Assembly (NCBI GenBank): GCA_022563115.1
Contig: JADFNY010000105.1
Coordinates: 1 to 9,799 of the forward strand
Source: Acidobacteriota bacterium
GTDB taxonomy: Bacteria; Acidobacteriota; UBA890
DNA: 9,799 nt
Direction of reading: 5' to 3'
Shown: positions 1 to 7,159 of the stretch, in pieces
Layout of the letters: every line of letters begins with the position of its first letter
How positions within the stretch are numbered: position 1 is the first letter of the stretch
Made by a program: the position numbers and the translations under genes
Notes under the pieces: generated by a model
Databases searched by the model: none
What the model saw: only the letters and a program-made list of their open reading frames with translations
What the model was told of the DNA's origin: nothing

Positions 1-279
1 CGCCGGCGCGCTGTTGAAACCTTGGTTGTCGCGCTGGCTGAATTTATCCGCCAATCAGATGACGTGCTGCCCAAATCGGCGGGCAAGACGTTTCAAACGT
101 TAATCGGATACCTACGAGATCAAAAGCAATACCTGCGCGCCGAGGCCATGATTCTCGACCATCTGCGGCGACCGGCCAATGCCGAACGAGCACAGAGCCA
201 ACCGTCGGTTTCGCCCGCAGCGAAGATGGAGCCTCGCTCTCGCGGTGGCGCTCCTCGTCGCCACCGGCGGGCTCGCTGA
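1..279 (+). CDS. C-terminal end of an unrecognised protein (partial, cut by left edge)
   Basis: Frame 1 is open from the first base to a TGA at 277-279, giving 92 visible residues with no start in view. The first 58 or so residues read like genuine helical protein (for example VVALAEFIRQSDD and YLRAEAMILDHLRRP), rather like the end of a helical-repeat protein. The last 34 residues are Arg/Pro/Ser-rich and lie entirely inside the next gene in another frame, so they look like read-through of non-selected sequence. Codon use in the first 170 bases is less GC-rich at third positions than in the downstream genes. I recognise no family. The roughly 100-base overlap with the TPR gene is unusually long, so either the true end was nearer 178 and has been lost by frameshift, or the overlap is real. 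Confidence 0.45.
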   Translation, partial: RRRAVETLVVALAEFIRQSDDVLPKSAGKTFQTLIGYLRDQKQYLRAEAMILDHLRRPANAERAQSQPSVSPAAKMEPRSRGGAPRRHRRAR

Positions 280-1039
280 GACGGCATCGGGGGAAGCGCA
301 ACGCCGCGGCCGGGCCAGGCAACAGGCGGGCCCTCGGAACGCGGCGCAGCACAACGCGCGCGGCGTCGAGCTCATCGGCGAGAGCAAGCTGGAAGAAGCG
401 CTGGAGGCCTTCGAAAACGCCATCGAGCTCGACCCCGAACTGGCGCAAGCGCATTTCAACAAGGGCCTTGTGCTCTCAGACTTGTCGCGGCTCGACGATG
501 CGATCGCGTCGTACGCGACCGCCGTGCAGCTCGATCCCGCCTACGCCGAGGCCCACTTCAGGCTCGGCCAGGCGTGGTATGGCAAGGGGCAGGTACAGGA
601 GTGTATCGAGGCGTTGCAACGTGCCGTGGAGATCGAGCCCTCCCACGCCCCGGCCCACCTGAGCCTTGGCCAGATTTTGTTCACGGAGGGCCGGGCCCGG
701 GAGTCGGTCGCCGCCCTGCAGAATGCAGTACAGGCCGACCCCGAGCTCGCCGACGCGCACCTCGCCCTCGGCAATGTTTGGGGGGCCCTGGGCGATGTCG
801 ATGAGGCGATCAAGGCCTTTGGGGAAGCCGTCCGACTGGCCCCGGATAAGCCCGAGGCCCACTTCAGGCTCGCCGTCTCCCTGTACGGCGCGGAGGAGTA
901 CGCCGAGGCCTGGAAACACGTCCACCAAGCCCAGGACTTGGAGTTGGCTGTCCCCGAGCCGTTCCTCGATGCGCTGCGCCAGGAGATGCCGGAGCCGAAG
1001 CGCCAGGAGCGCACCACCCGGGCCGGGTCGGGTCCGTAG
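179..1039 (+). CDS. Exported tetratricopeptide-repeat protein
   Basis: 286 residues. An Arg-rich N-terminus is followed by a hydrophobic stretch at about residues 18-33, ending in a small-residue region, which fits a Sec signal peptide or a single anchor. Six consecutive 34-residue TPR units follow at about 55-88, 89-122, 123-156, 157-190, 191-224 and 225-256. They show the usual pattern (small residues at helix turns, A-x-x-x-(L/F)-x-x-A-(V/I)-x-L-x-P). Units 2-6 begin with a similar AHF/AHL stretch, suggesting recent duplication. The C-terminal 30 residues are charged and probably disordered. TPRs form protein-binding superhelices; no catalytic domain is present, so the likely role is as an envelope scaffold, perhaps for the large redox lipoprotein encoded 121 bases downstream. 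The ATG at 179 is chosen because later starts in the frame would destroy the signal sequence. No convincing Shine-Dalgarno motif precedes it. Confidence 0.9.
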   Translation: MPNEHRANRRFRPQRRWSLALAVALLVATGGLAETASGEAQRRGRARQQAGPRNAAQHNARGVELIGESKLEEALEAFENAIELDPELAQAHFNKGLVLSDLSRLDDAIASYATAVQLDPAYAEAHFRLGQAWYGKGQVQECIEALQRAVEIEPSHAPAHLSLGQILFTEGRARESVAALQNAVQADPELADAHLALGNVWGALGDVDEAIKAFGEAVRLAPDKPEAHFRLAVSLYGAEEYAEAWKHVHQAQDLELAVPEPFLDALRQEMPEPKRQERTTRAGSGP

Positions 1040-1160
1040 GCGCTACCGGCCGCTGCCGGCGTTCGTCGTCGCCGCCACGTCAATCCCTACCGACCCCTGA
1101 TGGCGCCCTGGTGGACGCTGCGGCCTGCCGGGGCCGGTGGATGATAGTCTCCCGTAGCTC

Positions 1161-4100
1161 ATGGTTATCGCTGCGAGAACCAAGAAGATCCTGTTTCTCC
1201 TGGCCACCGTCAGTCTGGTCGGGCTCACCGGTGCCTGTTCCGGAGAATCGCGGAGCGCGTCTCTCGAGATCAACCAGGGCGACAGCATCGTCTTCATCGG
1301 CAACACCTTCGCCGAACGGCTGCACCTGTTCGGTTACTTCGAAACACTGCTGCACAGCAAGTACCCCGATCACCGTCTGAAGATACGGAACATGGGATGG
1401 TCGGGCGATGAGGTTGCCCTGAGGCCGCGCCCGTTTCGTTTCGGTGACATGCACCGTTATTTGACCGAGCAGGAGGTCGACGTGATCTTCGCCTGCTTCG
1501 GAATGAACGAGTCTTTCGGCGGGGCAGAGGGCTTGCCGCAGTTTCGAGCGGACCTCGATGCGCTGGTCGAAGACCTCCAGGCTCATCGGTACAACGGCGC
1601 GTCACCGCCCCGCATCGTGCTCGTTTCACCGATCGGTCACGAGGATCTCGGCGGTCATCTTCTTGACGGCATCGAGCACAACGACAGCCTGCGGCAATAC
1701 ACCGAGGCGATGGGTGAAGCCGCCGAGGCATACGGCTTGGCCTTCGTGGACCTGTTCACTCCGACCCAGGAGCTGTACTCTTCGACCGCTCCAAAACTCA
1801 CTTCCAACGGTATCCACCTGACCTCGTACGGTTACTGGACCGTCAGCCAGATCATGGCTCGCTCGCTGGGGCTCGTGGAAACGATCGCTGCGGTGAACAC
1901 CGCCGGCAACCCCACTGCCGAGAGCCTTCGCAGAGCCATCTACGACAAGAACCAAACGTTCTTCTTCCGCTGGCGGGCGCCCAACATGGAGTACATCCAC
2001 GGGCAGCGCCGAACACTGCCGGGCGCCGAGCTCATGACCGAGGAGTTGGGCCAACTCGCCGAAATCATCGAGCAGCTCGAAGCCAAGGTATGGGAGATGG
2101 CGAAGCCGAGGCCCGAAGAGGTGTGGCAAGAACTTCCTCCCGACAAGCCGCTCTGGATCGACCCGCCGCTATACACCGACATTGACGTGCCGCCGATCAC
2201 CGAGACAGAAGAACCGACAGCGCCGCGCCAGGAGGGACCAGACAGGGGAATCCTGAGCGTAGAGGACGCACTGAAGTCCTTTCATCTGCCGGACGGCTAC
2301 GCGATCAACCTGTACGCCTCCGAAGAGGAGTTCCCGATCGCCAACCCGATGGCGATGAACTTCGATGCCGAGGGACGGCTCTGGGTAGCCAACACGCCTA
2401 CCTGGCCGCATCCGACTCCCGGCCGGCAGCCGAGCGACTCGATCGTCATCCTCGAGGACAACGACGGCGACGGCGTCGCCGACGAGCACACCGTCTTCAT
2501 CGACAAGCTCAATATGATCCACGGCTTCGCGCTGGGCGGCGGCGGCGCGTACATCTCGCAGACCCCGAACATCATCCATGCTGAGGACATCGACGGCGAC
2601 CTGCAAGCCGACCGATTCCGCATCGTTCTGCAGGGGTTCGGAGGCGAGGACGTCGAGCACTCCATCAGCAACTACAAATGGGGCCCTGACGGTGCGCTGT
2701 ACTTCATGGAAGGAATCTTCTTCCACACCCAGGTGGAAACCCCGTACGGGCCACGGCGGGTAAGGAACGGCGGAGTCTTCCGCTACGAACCGTCGACGCA
2801 GAGGTTCGACGCCATCGTCTCCTACGCCTTTTGGAACCCCTGGGGGCAGGTGTTCGACAGTTGGGGGCAGAACATCGTGCTCGACGCCTCCTCCCACGAC
2901 TACTTCAACACGAGTGTCCTGTCTGCCAACTTCGTCTACCCCAAGGAGAAGGAGAACGAGCACAGCAAGCTCTCTTTTGCTCCTCGGGGCCTCGGCCCCG
3001 CGGCCGGGATCAACTTGATCCAAGGCCGCCACTTTCCCGAAGAGGCTCAGGGGCGGTTGCTCGCCGGCCAGCTGTCGGGTGGATTCCGCGGCATTCGCTG
3101 GTACGAGATCTCGGAGGATGGGACCGGGTACGAGGTGGACCAGCAAATTCCGGAGTTACTGCGCTCTACCGACCCGTACTTCCGGCCGGTGGCGACGGCG
3201 TTCGGACCCGACGGCGCTCTCTACGTCGCCGACTTCTCCTCACCCCTGATCGAGAACACCTCAGAACCGAAGCGGGACCCCGGCCGCGATCATGGGCACG
3301 GTCGCATCTGGCGCATCAGTTACGCCGACGGCCCGCTCTTGACTCGAGTGAGGGTCGCTGGCGAGCCCGTCGCAGTGCTGCTGGACCTGCTCGGCGCAAG
3401 CGAGAACACGACGCGGCGCTTCGCCCGCCGTGAGCTGCAAGAACGGCCGGCGGAAGAAGTGCTCCCTCCACTGCGAGAGTGGCTCGGTGGGCTCGATTCA
3501 TCAGATCCAGATCACCAGCGCTACCTACTCGAGGGGCTCTGGATCCACCAAGGTCTCGACGTCGTCGAGCCTGATCTGCTGCGTCGAGTGCTGCGAGCCG
3601 ATGATCCGCACGCTCGCGCGGCAGCAACGCGTGTGTTGCGCTCTTGGCAGAACAGGATCGACGGCGCCATCGCTCTGCTCGAAGGACAGGTCGAAGACGA
3701 GGATCCCCGCGTGCGACTCGAAGCCGTCTTGGCCTCCGGGTTCAGCGATTCCGATCGGGCGCGCGACGTCGCCTTGCGAGCCACCAAGTATCCGATGGAC
3801 GTGGGGACGAGGCACGCGCTCGATGAGACGATGGACTACTTCGACCGGCTGCGTTCCGGCGTCGATCCCGTCGATCCAACCGAGATCGAGCTGCCGGCTT
3901 TCCCCCAAGGTGTCGCCTACGTCCTGAGCCGGCTGACGAACGAGCAGCTCGTCAGTATCGAGCGTACGGAACCTGTCTATGTAGAGATGCTGGTGCACGA
4001 AGACCTCGACGCCTCCCTGCGAAGGACGGCGATTGTCGAGCTCGCGAGCATCCGCGGGACGAGTCGGTTGACCGAGCTGCTCGAAGGGATCGCTCGCGCC

Positions 4101-5678
4101 GAGCGGAGCGAGGGCGGCCGCCGGCGGGCGCTGAGCGATCTGGTCCAGATCCTGGTGATGGCGCCGCCTGCAGAACTCGCCGGGCAACGGGATGCCTTGG
4201 TGGCGCTCGCGACCGAGCCTGTGCACGTCGAACTGTCGCGGCGGGCTGCCTACGCGGCGTTGTTGATCGCCGATGGCGACGAGGACGTCTGGCAGCTGGC
4301 GGCCCGGTCGGATGCGACGCTGCTGGACCTGCTGGCCAGCGTTCCGCTGATTCCGGATCCGAGCGCTCGCGCTGCGCTGTACCCGAGGGTCACGCCGCTG
4401 ATTCACGAGGCCACGAATCGCGACCTCCGACGGGCCGCAATTCGCGCCAGCGCATTCATACCCGGGCACGAAGAAGAGACGTTCACCCTCCTCGCCGAGC
4501 TCGTCGAGGAAGGCACCGAGCGCGACGCTGCCATCGAGGCACTTCGAGACCTCTCCGCGGCCCGCTGGCCGAAGCAACGAATTGGCGAGCTGACCGACAA
4601 TGTTTTGGACTATCTGCAAACGGAGGCCGCCGAGCAGCGCGGCACGCCCGAGTTCAAGCGGGCCCTGCAGCTGGGCGACGAGCTCGCTTCGCTCCTACCA
4701 TCAGAACGGGGTCGCGAGGTCAGGGAGGTCCTCAGGGGGCTGGGCATCCGCACCGTTACGATTCGGGCGGTCCCACACCTGTTGCTCTACGACAAGCCCC
4801 TGATCGTCGTCGAAGCGGGCGAGCCGGTCGAGATCACGTTCGAGGACCCTGGAGTCATGAATCACAACCTCGTGATCGTGGCGCCCGGCAAGATGGAGGA
4901 GATCGGGTGGGCGGCCGATGGTTTGATCGGCGCGCCGGCGCGCCGAGACGGCAGAGAGTTCGTGCCCGACTCCGTCGAGGTGTTGCAGGCCACCCCGCTG
5001 GTCGAGCCCCGTGCATCCGCGACGCTGACGTTCGTCGCCCCAGAGGTGACCGGCGAGTACCCCTATCTCTGTACCGTTCCCGGCCACTGGGTGCGGATGA
5101 ACGGCGTCATGCTCGTCGTCGACGATGTCGACGCCTGGATGGAGGAGAACGCCGCCGAGGTATCCAGCCTGCAGCCTACCGCGGCTGCGTTCGTGCGGAG
5201 CTGGACGACGGACGATCTGGTGAACGATTTGGACCGTCTCGCGGCCGGGCGCTCGCTCGATCGCGGTGAACAGCTCTTCACGGGCTTCTGTGCGCCGTGC
5301 CATCAGGTACGCGGGGCCGGCGGCGTCATCGGGCCAGATTTGAGCGGTTCTTCGACCCGGCTCGGGCCGCTGGAGATGCTGGCGGAAGTCATCGAGCCCT
5401 CGAAGAGCATCGAGGCGCAGTACGTGACCTGGACCATCGAGTTGCCCGACGGTCGGACGGTCTACGGGCGCATCGAGGACCAGGATGCGGCGACGATACG
5501 GATCGTCGAGAACCCGCAGTTGAGCACTGCCGCGACCGAGATACGTCGGGACCAAATCGATAGCATGACGCCCTCCAACCTGTCGACGATGCCCGCGGGC
5601 CTGTTGAACACGCTCACCCGCGAACAGATTCTGGACCTGCTCGCCTACATTCGATCTGACCGGATTCGAGACGACTAG
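1161..5678 (+). CDS. Multidomain redox lipoprotein: SGNH-like, PVC-type dehydrogenase, HEAT, cupredoxin, cytochrome c
   Basis: 1505 residues. A lipoprotein signal (hydrophobic 10-25, lipobox LTGA-C26) supports this start and membrane anchoring outside the cytoplasm. Domains in order: (1) SGNH/GDSL-hydrolase-like, about 35-240, with GMNES at 114-118 and NGIHL at 216-220, but GNT at 47-49 where active enzymes have GDS; (2) linker helices 250-345; (3) PVC-type 'membrane-bound dehydrogenase' beta-propeller, about 365-720, with calcium-loop-like DNDGDGVAD (433-441) and DIDGDLQAD (476-484); (4) alpha-helical HEAT-like region, about 735-1190; (5) type-1 copper domain, about 1197-1320, with ligands His1235, Cys1304, His1309 and Met1313 spaced as in azurin; (6) cytochrome c domain, about 1360-1503, with CAPCH at 1377-1381 and probable axial Met1477 in MPAGL. 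The family is large in Planctomycetota and Verrucomicrobiota, and its substrate is usually unknown (often guessed to be sugars or alcohols). Electrons could pass from propeller to copper to heme. That route is inference. Confidence 0.93.
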   Translation: MVIAARTKKILFLLATVSLVGLTGACSGESRSASLEINQGDSIVFIGNTFAERLHLFGYFETLLHSKYPDHRLKIRNMGWSGDEVALRPRPFRFGDMHRYLTEQEVDVIFACFGMNESFGGAEGLPQFRADLDALVEDLQAHRYNGASPPRIVLVSPIGHEDLGGHLLDGIEHNDSLRQYTEAMGEAAEAYGLAFVDLFTPTQELYSSTAPKLTSNGIHLTSYGYWTVSQIMARSLGLVETIAAVNTAGNPTAESLRRAIYDKNQTFFFRWRAPNMEYIHGQRRTLPGAELMTEELGQLAEIIEQLEAKVWEMAKPRPEEVWQELPPDKPLWIDPPLYTDIDVPPITETEEPTAPRQEGPDRGILSVEDALKSFHLPDGYAINLYASEEEFPIANPMAMNFDAEGRLWVANTPTWPHPTPGRQPSDSIVILEDNDGDGVADEHTVFIDKLNMIHGFALGGGGAYISQTPNIIHAEDIDGDLQADRFRIVLQGFGGEDVEHSISNYKWGPDGALYFMEGIFFHTQVETPYGPRRVRNGGVFRYEPSTQRFDAIVSYAFWNPWGQVFDSWGQNIVLDASSHDYFNTSVLSANFVYPKEKENEHSKLSFAPRGLGPAAGINLIQGRHFPEEAQGRLLAGQLSGGFRGIRWYEISEDGTGYEVDQQIPELLRSTDPYFRPVATAFGPDGALYVADFSSPLIENTSEPKRDPGRDHGHGRIWRISYADGPLLTRVRVAGEPVAVLLDLLGASENTTRRFARRELQERPAEEVLPPLREWLGGLDSSDPDHQRYLLEGLWIHQGLDVVEPDLLRRVLRADDPHARAAATRVLRSWQNRIDGAIALLEGQVEDEDPRVRLEAVLASGFSDSDRARDVALRATKYPMDVGTRHALDETMDYFDRLRSGVDPVDPTEIELPAFPQGVAYVLSRLTNEQLVSIERTEPVYVEMLVHEDLDASLRRTAIVELASIRGTSRLTELLEGIARAERSEGGRRRALSDLVQILVMAPPAELAGQRDALVALATEPVHVELSRRAAYAALLIADGDEDVWQLAARSDATLLDLLASVPLIPDPSARAALYPRVTPLIHEATNRDLRRAAIRASAFIPGHEEETFTLLAELVEEGTERDAAIEALRDLSAARWPKQRIGELTDNVLDYLQTEAAEQRGTPEFKRALQLGDELASLLPSERGREVREVLRGLGIRTVTIRAVPHLLLYDKPLIVVEAGEPVEITFEDPGVMNHNLVIVAPGKMEEIGWAADGLIGAPARRDGREFVPDSVEVLQATPLVEPRASATLTFVAPEVTGEYPYLCTVPGHWVRMNGVMLVVDDVDAWMEENAAEVSSLQPTAAAFVRSWTTDDLVNDLDRLAAGRSLDRGEQLFTGFCAPCHQVRGAGGVIGPDLSGSSTRLGPLEMLAEVIEPSKSIEAQYVTWTIELPDGRTVYGRIEDQDAATIRIVENPQLSTAATEIRRDQIDSMTPSNLSTMPAGLLNTLTREQILDLLAYIRSDRIRDD

Positions 5679-5741
5679 CCCGGGTATCTCAACGGCCTTC
5701 TCCGCGCCCGCAGCAGGATGGCGTTGAGATATCCAGGCTAG
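5675..5741. repeat. Strong imperfect inverted repeat overlapping the stop codon of the redox lipoprotein gene
   Basis: The left arm at 5675-5694 (CTAGCCCGGGTATCTCAACG) and right arm at 5722-5741 (CGTTGAGATATCCAGGCTAG) are reverse complements over 20 bases, with one mismatch (C5681 against A5735) and one G-T wobble (G5684 with T5732). The loop is 27 bases. The lipoprotein TAG stop lies inside the left arm. The RNA would form a very stable hairpin that could terminate transcription or protect the 3' end of the long upstream message. No run of T follows the right arm, so it is not a textbook intrinsic terminator, and the long loop also argues against that. It might instead be a dispersed palindromic repeat element. 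Confidence 0.75.
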
Positions 5742-5742
5742 C

Positions 5743-5899
5743 ATGGGCAAAGGGCAAGGGCCGCGCAAAGAAAGACGCGCCGCCGCCGGACCGCGCCTAC
5801 GCGAGCTTCTCAGAGATCTATGAGCGCATGCGGCAGCTCGAGGGTGAACAGGTCTCGGCGGCAGACTTTCTCGGCTGCGATTTTCGCTGTTCAAGGTAG
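5743..5899 (+). pseudogene. Short reading frame with apparent one-base frameshift after its start (possible gene remnant)
   Basis: The ATG at 5743 as written gives only 26 codons before a TGA. If one G of the GGG at 5745-5747 is removed, the frame becomes a plausible 51-residue protein. It would start MAKGKGRAKKDAPPPDRAYA, continue through FSEIYERMRQLEGEQ and end at the TAG at 5897-5899. The Lys-rich start, Pro-rich linker and amphipathic helix look like a real small protein or the leading end of a longer one that has been lost. An AGG at 5735-5737 could be its ribosome binding site, though it lies in the inverted-repeat arm. I recognise no family; the helix only vaguely resembles small exonuclease VII-type subunits. 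A sequencing error in the G run or a decayed gene would both explain it, and chance in GC-rich DNA cannot be excluded. Confidence 0.3.
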
Positions 5900-5902
5900 A
5901 AT
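5897..5902 (+). promoter_or_regulatory. Possible -10 element ahead of the octaheme cytochrome gene
   Basis: TAGAAT matches the sigma-70 consensus TATAAT at five of six positions and lies 30 bases before the cytochrome start codon at 5933. No good -35 hexamer is visible 16-18 bases upstream, so this is weak. It sits in the gap after the hairpin, where a new transcript for the cytochrome, membrane protein and NnrS genes would be expected to start. Confidence 0.18.
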
Positions 5903-5932
5903 TGCCCCACGGCAACCTACCATCGAGCCTCA

Positions 5933-7159
5933 ATGTCCTTCCGATCCGTTTTCATCGCCATCTTCATCGGCACGGCGATGGTGCTGGCCGCGTTGGTGGT
6001 CAACGCGTTTCGCCCCGCGGCCGAGCTGACCGGCCCGACGCCGGAGTTCGTTCGGGCGACGGGTAAGTGCGCTGAATGCCACCTCAACGAGACGTCGGCC
6101 ATCGTGTGGCAATACGAGACCAGCCAGCACGCCGCCGCCTCGGTCTCTTGTTTTGACTGTCACCGCGCCCTCGATAGCCAGACAGGATCCGATCACAACG
6201 GCTTTTCGATCGTGGCGCAGGTCACTTCGGCCAACTGCCGCCAATGCCACACCACCGAATACAACCAGTACGAGCGCAGTCGTCATGCCCTGCCGGCGTG
6301 GGCAGCGGTGCTCGGCACCGAGGGAATGACGGCCGAGATGGTGGCGCTGGGCGAGCTGTACCACGCCGGCGCCGTCGATCGGCCGGCTAACGAGTTGGCG
6401 CGACTCGAAGGCGCCGGCGCCATCCAGACCGGCTGCCTGGGCTGCCACAAGATCGGACGCCCCAACGCCGATGGCTCGATCGGTAGCTGTACCGAATGCC
6501 ATTCGCGCCACTCGACATCGATCGCGTTGGCGCGTGAGCCCCAGACCTGCGGCCAATGCCACATGGGCCCCGACCACTCCCAAATCGAGATCTACAACGA
6601 GTCCAAGCACGGTGTGCTGTACAACGCCCAGAAGGCGTCCATGAACCTCGGGGCGGAGCCCAAGCAGCTCACCACCCGCGACATGCCGGTGCCGACCTGC
6701 GCCACATGCCACATGAGCGGACTCGAGGGCCAAGGGGTTACCCACGACACCACCGAGCGCCTCTCGTATTGGCTGTTCGCAGCGGTTTCCGAGCGGCGCC
6801 CGAACTATCGCCAAGGACAGGTCGAGATGAAGGAAATCTGTCTGAAATGCCACGCTCAGACCCATGTCGACCGCTTCTACCAGGAAGCCGAGGTCGTTCT
6901 CGCCGCCACCAACGAGAAAGTGCGTCAGGCCGAGCAGATCATGAACGAGCTGCGCGCCGAGGGGCTCCTGTCGCCCGAGCCATTCGACGAGAAGATCGAG
7001 TTCGTCTACTTCGACACCTGGCACTACTTTGGCCGCACGGCCAAGCATGGCGCCTTCATGGGCGGCGCCGACTTCGTGCAGTGGCACGGCAACTACGAGC
7101 TGCTCCTGAAACTAACGGAGTTGCGCGAGATGGCAGAAGCACTCCGCGCCCGCCGCTGA
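5933..7159 (+). CDS. Octaheme c-type cytochrome, hydroxylamine oxidoreductase (HAO)-like
   Basis: 408 residues. A hydrophobic segment at about 5-25 is a Sec signal or uncleaved anchor, placing the protein outside the cytoplasmic membrane. Eight CxxCH motifs start at Cys46, 73, 102, 168, 186, 206, 256 and 303. All end in His, so this is not an octaheme nitrite reductase of the CxxCK type. The motif CHMGPDH (209-215), followed by QIEIYNESKHG, matches the HAO-family stretch that carries the catalytic Asp-His pair beside the fourth (active-site) heme; here these are D214 and H215. The C-terminal helices (about 310-400, with QWHGNYELL near the end) also fit the family. Classical HAO is longer (about 570 residues) and has a Tyr cross-link to the active heme. 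Candidates here are Y359, Y365 and Y388, but I cannot say whether any is equivalent. Without the cross-link, relatives are thought to reduce nitrite, NO or hydroxylamine rather than oxidise hydroxylamine. The stop codon abuts the next start, so the two are co-translated. Confidence 0.9.
   Translation: MSFRSVFIAIFIGTAMVLAALVVNAFRPAAELTGPTPEFVRATGKCAECHLNETSAIVWQYETSQHAAASVSCFDCHRALDSQTGSDHNGFSIVAQVTSANCRQCHTTEYNQYERSRHALPAWAAVLGTEGMTAEMVALGELYHAGAVDRPANELARLEGAGAIQTGCLGCHKIGRPNADGSIGSCTECHSRHSTSIALAREPQTCGQCHMGPDHSQIEIYNESKHGVLYNAQKASMNLGAEPKQLTTRDMPVPTCATCHMSGLEGQGVTHDTTERLSYWLFAAVSERRPNYRQGQVEMKEICLKCHAQTHVDRFYQEAEVVLAATNEKVRQAEQIMNELRAEGLLSPEPFDEKIEFVYFDTWHYFGRTAKHGAFMGGADFVQWHGNYELLLKLTELREMAEALRARR

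Noticed and set aside
1040..1160. GC-rich short stems at 1046-1059 and 1121-1136 between the TPR and lipoprotein genes
   Set aside because: Stems of only about five base pairs with no T tract are expected by chance at this base composition, so they are not called terminators. No clear promoter was seen in this gap.
2169..5933. Three long minus-strand open frames (about 2169-3146, 3525-4619, 4701-5933) opposite the large lipoprotein gene
   Set aside because: They mirror the codon structure of the + strand gene, read as Arg/Val/Asp/Gly-rich low-information protein with no recognisable motif, and the + strand product has six coherent parts across the same bases.
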